From a virus, in the IMG/VR virus record IMGVR_UViG_3300025771_000029, positions 1 through 61,105 of that record: 61,105 nt of DNA, one strand, 5' to 3'. Both the position numbers and the translations under genes were made by a program. Positions 56,475 through 61,105 of this stretch are shown here, one piece after another (positions within the stretch are counted from its first letter, which is position 1; each line of letters opens with the position of its first letter). Under the pieces are notes generated by a model, which saw only the letters and a list, made by a program, of their open reading frames with translations, was not told the origin of the DNA and did not search any database.

Positions 56475-57362
56475 ATGGCAACCATTGTCACTCGTAGTGG
56501 AAAGGGTTCACCTCTGACTAACACAGAGGTGGACTCTAATTTCACTAATCTGAATACAGACAAGATCGAGGACGCTCCATCTGACGGAACCACTTATGCC
56601 CGTCAGTCTGGTGCGTGGACGGCGGTTACTGCTGCTGCGGCTACGATCACAACGTCTAGCACAGCACCGTCATCTCCATCTGATGGAGACGTTTGGTATT
56701 CAGAAAGTAATGGCGTTACTTACGTGTATTACGACGATGGAACATCTTCGCAGTGGGTGGCTACTGGTGCGCCGACTGGTTCGCTAGGTGGTTTCAGCAA
56801 TTTGTCTGAGATGAGTGACGTAGCAATCACGTCTGTCCAAGATAAAGACATTCTCGTTTATGACAGCGGCGCGTCCAAGTGGATAAACGAAACGCCTGTC
56901 ATTGAGCAGTGGGAAAGCGGAACGTTGACCTTCGGCGCGAGCACAAACTCCGTTGTTAGTTCAGGTTGGGCGCGGCAGACAAATATTAACGGCGCAATGA
57001 CGCAGACATCTGGTGTGTTTACCTTCCCTTCTACTGGTCATTGGCTTGTTAGAGCTGACTTTTCTTTTTATGGCACTTCCTCCTCAAATCGGACTGCAGC
57101 AATTCTTGGGGGAAGCATAGAAAAAACTACAGACGGCTCGACCTACTCGAACCTCACTGGAAATAGCTTTGCTGATAGATCACATCAGACTAGCTCTTCT
57201 AACACGGCGGAGCATAATTCAACAGCCACGCTTTCTTTTGTTTTTGATGTAACTAGCACTAGCACACATAAAATAAGGCTTAGAGCCAAATCAGACTCAA
57301 ACGCTGCCTCAAGTGACAAGTTAGATGTCCATGTGCTGTTTCAGCGACTAGGGGCAACCTAA
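56475..57362 (+). CDS. Tail fibre with C1q-like head
   Basis: 295 residues. N-terminal module SGKGSPLTNTEVDSNFTNLNTDK, then a SPSDGDVWYSESNGVTYVYYDDG repeat and a C1q/TNF-like beta-jellyroll C-terminus (GVFTFPSTGHWLVRADFSFY..HVLFQRLGAT). C1q-like domains trimerise and can bind surface ligands. One-base overlap with its paralogue downstream. Confidence 0.78.
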   Translation: MATIVTRSGKGSPLTNTEVDSNFTNLNTDKIEDAPSDGTTYARQSGAWTAVTAAAATITTSSTAPSSPSDGDVWYSESNGVTYVYYDDGTSSQWVATGAPTGSLGGFSNLSEMSDVAITSVQDKDILVYDSGASKWINETPVIEQWESGTLTFGASTNSVVSSGWARQTNINGAMTQTSGVFTFPSTGHWLVRADFSFYGTSSSNRTAAILGGSIEKTTDGSTYSNLTGNSFADRSHQTSSSNTAEHNSTATLSFVFDVTSTSTHKIRLRAKSDSNAASSDKLDVHVLFQRLGAT

Positions 57363-58135
57363 TGGCTACGGTTGTCACAGTATCAGGTAAAGGCTCGCCT
57401 CTCAGCGCCACTGAGATGGACGCAAACTTCTCTAACTTGAATACAGACAAGTTAGACGACGCGCCCTCAGATGGTACGCAGTACATAAGAGAAAACGGGT
57501 CGTGGGCTAATTTAGTTGCTGATTCATTTATAACAACCTCGTCTACCAAGCCATCAAACCCTATCGACGGTCAGCCTTGGTTCTCAGAGAGCAATGGGGT
57601 GACGTATGTTTACGACTCAGCGTCGGGTGACTGGGTTGCGGTGGGAACATCGTCTGGAGAGTCTGGTGTCCACTCTTTAGCCGCAATGCAGGATGTAGGC
57701 TTCACCTCCGCTGCAGCGGGCAGCTCTTTAAGTTACGAGAGCACGTCTTCTGACTGGCTAACTTCTGATAAAAACAGCTTTGTTCATGGTGTTGCGTTTG
57801 GAACTTATACCCTTTCGGCTGGAGCGTGGCTTGTTGATGTGAGGATGTCTATCGGAAAAAGCACGGCGTCTGGTGGTGTCCCCAGCGCCTCAGTACGACT
57901 GGAAACTAATGACGGAAATGGGTGGGTGACGCAGAACCCATACGACTTATGGTTCGGGGGTTTTGCAGCCACGGCAACAATTCGTGATAACTCGGCAGAT
58001 GAGCCTTTAGAAGGCGCTTGGGTGCGGCTTGTGTCTGTTAGCAGCTCTTATCAGATCAGGACTAGTTATGACCAATTTAATAGAACGGGCGATATTTCTG
58101 CTGAAGTAACAGCCGTCAAGGTCGGAGACGTTTAA
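57362..58135 (+). CDS. Tail fibre paralogue
   Basis: 257 residues. Same N-terminal module as the previous gene (VSGKGSPLSATEMDANFSNLNTDK) and a WFSESNGVTYVYD segment, but a different beta-rich C-terminus (LSAGAWLVDVRMSIGKS). Starts within the previous stop (TAATG), so translation is coupled along the array. Confidence 0.75.
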   Translation: MATVVTVSGKGSPLSATEMDANFSNLNTDKLDDAPSDGTQYIRENGSWANLVADSFITTSSTKPSNPIDGQPWFSESNGVTYVYDSASGDWVAVGTSSGESGVHSLAAMQDVGFTSAAAGSSLSYESTSSDWLTSDKNSFVHGVAFGTYTLSAGAWLVDVRMSIGKSTASGGVPSASVRLETNDGNGWVTQNPYDLWFGGFAATATIRDNSADEPLEGAWVRLVSVSSSYQIRTSYDQFNRTGDISAEVTAVKVGDV

Positions 58136-60057
58136 TGAATTTCCCAGACAACCCATCAGGCGGCGACCTTTTCAACGGATTTATCTATAACGCCACACTC
58201 GGCGTGTGGGACGTTGCCACATCTGACGGATACTTCGCTGTTACCAACAATGCTTCCAGTGCTTATGTCTTCAACGGATTCGGCACCGATAGCGACAGTA
58301 ACCCGACGCTTTACCTGCACAGGGGTAAGACTTACGAGTTTGCAGTAAACGCCACCGGCCATCCGTTCTACATCAAGACGGTATCTGGCACCGGCACGGG
58401 CAACGCTTACTCCGATGGTGTAACCAACAACGGAACTGCCAGCGGGACGATTAAGTTTGTTGTTCCGCAGGACGCGCCGTCTAAGCTTTATTACAACTGT
58501 TCTGCTCATGCTGCGATGGCAGGGGAAATTATCATCCCCAGGGCTGCACAAATTGATGATCTTAGTGATGTAGATACATCGACGACAGCGCCGACTGATG
58601 GGCAGGTTCTGACTTGGGACAATGCGAACAGTAAGTGGGAGCCTGCTACAGCGAGCGGCGGCATTGCGCTGACTGACATTTCTGTTACGACCAACACCGC
58701 AGGCACAGCGGCGCTTACATATACCAATAACACCGGGGTGTTTACTTATACACCTCCTGACTTATCGGGGTATCTGACAAGCATTTCAGGTCAGAGTATT
58801 GAGGACTTGTCTGATGTAAACACTATGGCCCCAACAGACGGTCAAGTGCTTACATGGGACAACGCAAACAGCCGCTGGGACGCGGCCTCGCCATCGGGCG
58901 GTAGTTATAACGACGCCAGTGTAGATACGCACCTCAATACCAGTACAGCCGCCACAAACGAAGTTTTAAGTTGGAACGGCACAGATTACGATTGGGTTGC
59001 ACAGTCGGGCGGTGGCGGCGGGGCGTCTGTAACCACCGCAGATACAGCACCAAGCTCCCCGTCTGATGGTGATCTTTGGTACGACACAACCACTCTGCGG
59101 CTTTACGTTTACTACAACGACGGATCTTCGTCGCAGTGGGTCAAGGCTAACCCCTCTGGTTCCCGCGATTCCAATACATCTGTGGCGATCCAAGAAACTG
59201 CGCCGAGCAACCCCAGCTCGGGGGATATGTGGTTCGACCCCAACGCGCTCAAGACCTATATCTATTACAACGACGGCGATTCAGATCAGTGGGTTCAGGC
59301 CAACCCGACAGGCGGCGGTGGTTCAGGGTCAGGCGGAGCGTCCGTCACTGTCTCAGATACGGCTCCTAGCAGCCCGTCCTCGGGAGATCTTTGGTGGCAC
59401 AGCACCGACTTGAAGTTGTACGTCTACTACACCGATGGCTCGTCTAACCAGTGGGTACAAACAAACCCGTCCGGCACTGTCTCTTTGGGTGTTGATGACT
59501 TAACTGACGTAGATACAACAACTGCTGCCCCATCTACGGGCGACCTATTGCAATGGAACGGAACTAATTGGGTGCCCTACACGCACACCAATGGGATTAC
59601 CGAAATAGATCAGTGGCGACTTACTGCGGATTTAACCTCAGACGCTGACCCTATTAGCGCGAACCTTGAAAGAGTAGATGATGCATCGTTTTCCAAGATT
59701 GGCACTGGAATGTCCGTCAGCAATGGCGTGTGGTCGTTCCCTAGCACTGGGCTGTGGAAAGTGAGCGTGAACGTCTCGTTTTATTTTACGGTGGTTGATT
59801 TAGCTATTCGCGTAATTATACAGGTGTCCTCAGATGGCGGCTCAAACTGGGATAACACTGCTCAAATGAAAGCGGGAACTGCTAGTGACGATAACTTTGC
59901 ACACGGCGCGGGAGAATGTTTCGTAAATTGCACAAGCACTAGCGACATAAAATTACGTTTTAGTTTCACTTCAATCTCATCTGGTAACCAAGTTATTGGG
60001 GAACCGGACACATCAGATACCTATTTCAGTTTTATGAGATTAGGGGATAGCCAATAA
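58135..60057 (+). CDS. Long tail fibre with cupredoxin-like N-terminal domain
   Basis: 640 residues. The MNFPDNPSGGD start is the common attachment module. Residues 32-136 look like a cupredoxin: HRGKTYEF, GHPFYI (H76) and LYYNCSAHAAMAGEI (C122, H125, M128), the full ligand set of a type 1 copper site. Then come three or four repeats of SPSDGDLWYDTTTLRLYVYYNDGSSSQWV, and a C1q-like C-terminus. The last third is nearly duplicated in the next gene at a constant offset of 683 bp. Confidence 0.8.
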   Translation: MNFPDNPSGGDLFNGFIYNATLGVWDVATSDGYFAVTNNASSAYVFNGFGTDSDSNPTLYLHRGKTYEFAVNATGHPFYIKTVSGTGTGNAYSDGVTNNGTASGTIKFVVPQDAPSKLYYNCSAHAAMAGEIIIPRAAQIDDLSDVDTSTTAPTDGQVLTWDNANSKWEPATASGGIALTDISVTTNTAGTAALTYTNNTGVFTYTPPDLSGYLTSISGQSIEDLSDVNTMAPTDGQVLTWDNANSRWDAASPSGGSYNDASVDTHLNTSTAATNEVLSWNGTDYDWVAQSGGGGGASVTTADTAPSSPSDGDLWYDTTTLRLYVYYNDGSSSQWVKANPSGSRDSNTSVAIQETAPSNPSSGDMWFDPNALKTYIYYNDGDSDQWVQANPTGGGGSGSGGASVTVSDTAPSSPSSGDLWWHSTDLKLYVYYTDGSSNQWVQTNPSGTVSLGVDDLTDVDTTTAAPSTGDLLQWNGTNWVPYTHTNGITEIDQWRLTADLTSDADPISANLERVDDASFSKIGTGMSVSNGVWSFPSTGLWKVSVNVSFYFTVVDLAIRVIIQVSSDGGSNWDNTAQMKAGTASDDNFAHGAGECFVNCTSTSDIKLRFSFTSISSGNQVIGEPDTSDTYFSFMRLGDSQ

Positions 60058-60073
60058 TGGCCGTTAACTTTCC
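59554..60073 (+). repeat. Segmental duplication between adjacent fibre genes
   Basis: Three blocks repeat exactly at +683 bp: 59554-59616 with 60237-60299 (63 bp), 59645-59722 with 60328-60405 (78 bp), and the gene-end/gene-start junction from 60038 with that from 60721 (through the start of the next gene). Intervening DNA has diverged. This shows duplication of a C-terminal domain plus junction followed by selective divergence or gene conversion. Confidence 0.92.
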
Positions 60074-60740
60074 AAACAGCCCCTCGAACGGAGATACCTT
60101 CACCTCTGGCGGTATCTCGTTTACCTACAACTCAACAGACGGGACATGGGCTAGCAGCACCTCGGCGTCTGGGATCAACGGTCTTAGCGATGTTGATACG
60201 TCTACTAACGCTCCAACTACGGGTCAGCTCCTTCAGTGGAACGGAACTAATTGGGTGCCCTACACGCACACCAATGGGATTACCGAAATAGATCAGTGGA
60301 GGATTACGGCTGATCTATCTGTAGATACTGACCCTATTAGCGCGAACCTTGAAAGAGTAGATGATGCATCGTTTTCCAAGATTGGCACTGGAATGTCCGT
60401 CAGCAGTGGGATATGGACGTTTCCTACTACAGGACTTTACGAAATTGCTACACAAGCACTTTTTTATAACACAGCCACCGATGGCTTTATGTCTCTCACA
60501 ACGTGGGTGTCTACGGACGGGGGGGTTAATTGGGATACCACCAATGAAGCCGTAACTCAGTACACCGGAAAGTGGGGGCAGATAATGGGATCGGGTTGCA
60601 ATTATGTGAATGTCACAGATGTCTCGAATGTGAAACTTAAATTTTCATTGGACAACATGGTATCTGGAAACGTGCTCAAGGGCGCTACAAACCATAATAG
60701 GACAGCTTTCACCTTTAAAAGATTAGGGGATAGCCAATAA
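60057..60740 (+). CDS. Tail fibre paralogue with C1q-like head (227 residues)
   Basis: MAVNFPNSPSNGDTFTSGGI module, a GLSDVDTSTNAPTTGQLLQWNGTNWVPY linker and a jellyroll C-terminus (GIWTFPTTGLYEIATQALFY..FTFKRLGDSQ). Its C-terminal region duplicates the end of the preceding gene. One-base overlaps at both ends. Confidence 0.8.
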   Translation: MAVNFPNSPSNGDTFTSGGISFTYNSTDGTWASSTSASGINGLSDVDTSTNAPTTGQLLQWNGTNWVPYTHTNGITEIDQWRITADLSVDTDPISANLERVDDASFSKIGTGMSVSSGIWTFPTTGLYEIATQALFYNTATDGFMSLTTWVSTDGGVNWDTTNEAVTQYTGKWGQIMGSGCNYVNVTDVSNVKLKFSLDNMVSGNVLKGATNHNRTAFTFKRLGDSQ

Positions 60741-61105
60741 TGGCCGTTAACTTTCCAAGCAACCCTACTAACGGACAAACCATTACCGTTAGCGGAATCA
60801 CTTACGCTTACGACTCTACGCAGGGCGTTTGGTCTGACAGCCCGCAGGGTCTTACTCAGGCAATCGACGCGCTGACAGACGTAGATACGTCCACAGTAGC
60901 GCCCACTAACGGGCAAGTGCTGCAATGGAATAGCACGGATAGCGAATGGCAACCGGCTGATTCATCTGCTGGCGTCACGGTTTACGCAACGATTAACGAT
61001 CTGCCTTTGAGTGGAGTGGCAGAAGGGTCGATGGCGCTAGTCGATTCTACGGACAAGCTCTATATCTTCAGCGATGCGGGGTGGTATTCAATTACCCTGG
61101 TAAAC
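60740..61105 (+). CDS. Tail fibre N-terminus, cut by the window end (continues at base 2 if circular)
   Basis: MAVNFPSNPTNGQTITVSGI module, the ALTDVDTSTVAPTNGQVLQW linker, then residues encoded identically by bases 2-126 at the other end of the window. The last 34 bases differ from 127-160 at nine positions, all in frame. Either this gene and the LamG gene are one and the sequences come from two variants, or this is a separate close paralogue. Confidence 0.8.
   Translation, partial: MAVNFPSNPTNGQTITVSGITYAYDSTQGVWSDSPQGLTQAIDALTDVDTSTVAPTNGQVLQWNSTDSEWQPADSSAGVTVYATINDLPLSGVAEGSMALVDSTDKLYIFSDAGWYSITLVN
60946..61071 (+). repeat. 126-bp exact terminal overlap with window bases 1-126
   Basis: Bases 60946-61071 equal 1-126. 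Reading frame and domain order are continuous across the join. Best explained as the overlap of a circularly mapping genome assembled through a variable fibre gene. A true terminal repeat of packaged DNA would not be expected to be followed by 34 divergent bases. Confidence 0.85.

Overview
The window is essentially one complete temperate phage genome of about 61 kb with a podovirus-like virion. Its ends overlap: bases 1-126 are identical to 60946-61071, and both lie in the same tail-fibre reading frame. The map therefore closes into a circle, or the contig broke inside a repeated tail-fibre segment. The virion set has a portal, scaffold, N4-gp56/DUF4043-type capsid, short-tail adaptors, large T7-like internal virion proteins and an array of fibre genes. 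No tape measure or major tail tube gene is visible. A tyrosine integrase, an excisionase-like protein, an XRE repressor and an attP that looks like the 3' end of a CCA-encoding tRNA-Cys indicate a temperate phage of a proteobacterium. The fibre style resembles aquatic or marine phages, but the host is inferred only.

Layout. (i) 33.8-61.1 kb continuing into 1-11.3 kb, plus strand: HNH protein, terminase, portal, scaffold, capsid, adaptors, internal virion proteins, signal-peptide protein, holins and M15 endolysin, tail and fibre genes, fibre-assembly protein. (ii) 11.3-12.6 kb: attP and integrase. (iii) 12.6-33.5 kb, minus strand: excisionase-like protein, DUF3310, repressor, nuclease, SNF2 helicase, GP88-like protein, Cas4/RecB-like nuclease, AEP-type primase-helicase, CsrA-like protein, family A DNA polymerase, a MoxR AAA+/VWA-metallopeptidase module, then a long operon of tiny overlapping genes. 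(iv) 32.9-33.2 kb: two inverted clusters of the heptamer TGTACCA, the best replication-origin candidate.

The most striking feature is not a gene. A 17-bp palindrome (TATTAG-N5-CTAATA) recurs about ten times, almost always just upstream of a transcription unit on either strand. In most copies its right half forms a TAATAT-like -10 box, and six copies also have a TTG-type -35 hexamer exactly 17 bp upstream. Copies precede the repressor, replication, AAA/VWA, terminase, capsid and tail operons. One repressor could therefore silence early and late genes directly. I see no phage RNA polymerase or antiterminator. Two plus-strand copies place the -10 box only 5-7 bases before the start codon, which predicts leaderless mRNAs.

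Other points of interest are a 58-residue CsrA homologue overlooked by a length cut-off, a structured terminator-ended non-coding stretch with repeated ACAGGAG motifs that might be its target, a cupredoxin-like copper-site motif in a tail protein, a Leu at the position equivalent to Pol I 762, and a chain of ATGA-coupled mini-genes.
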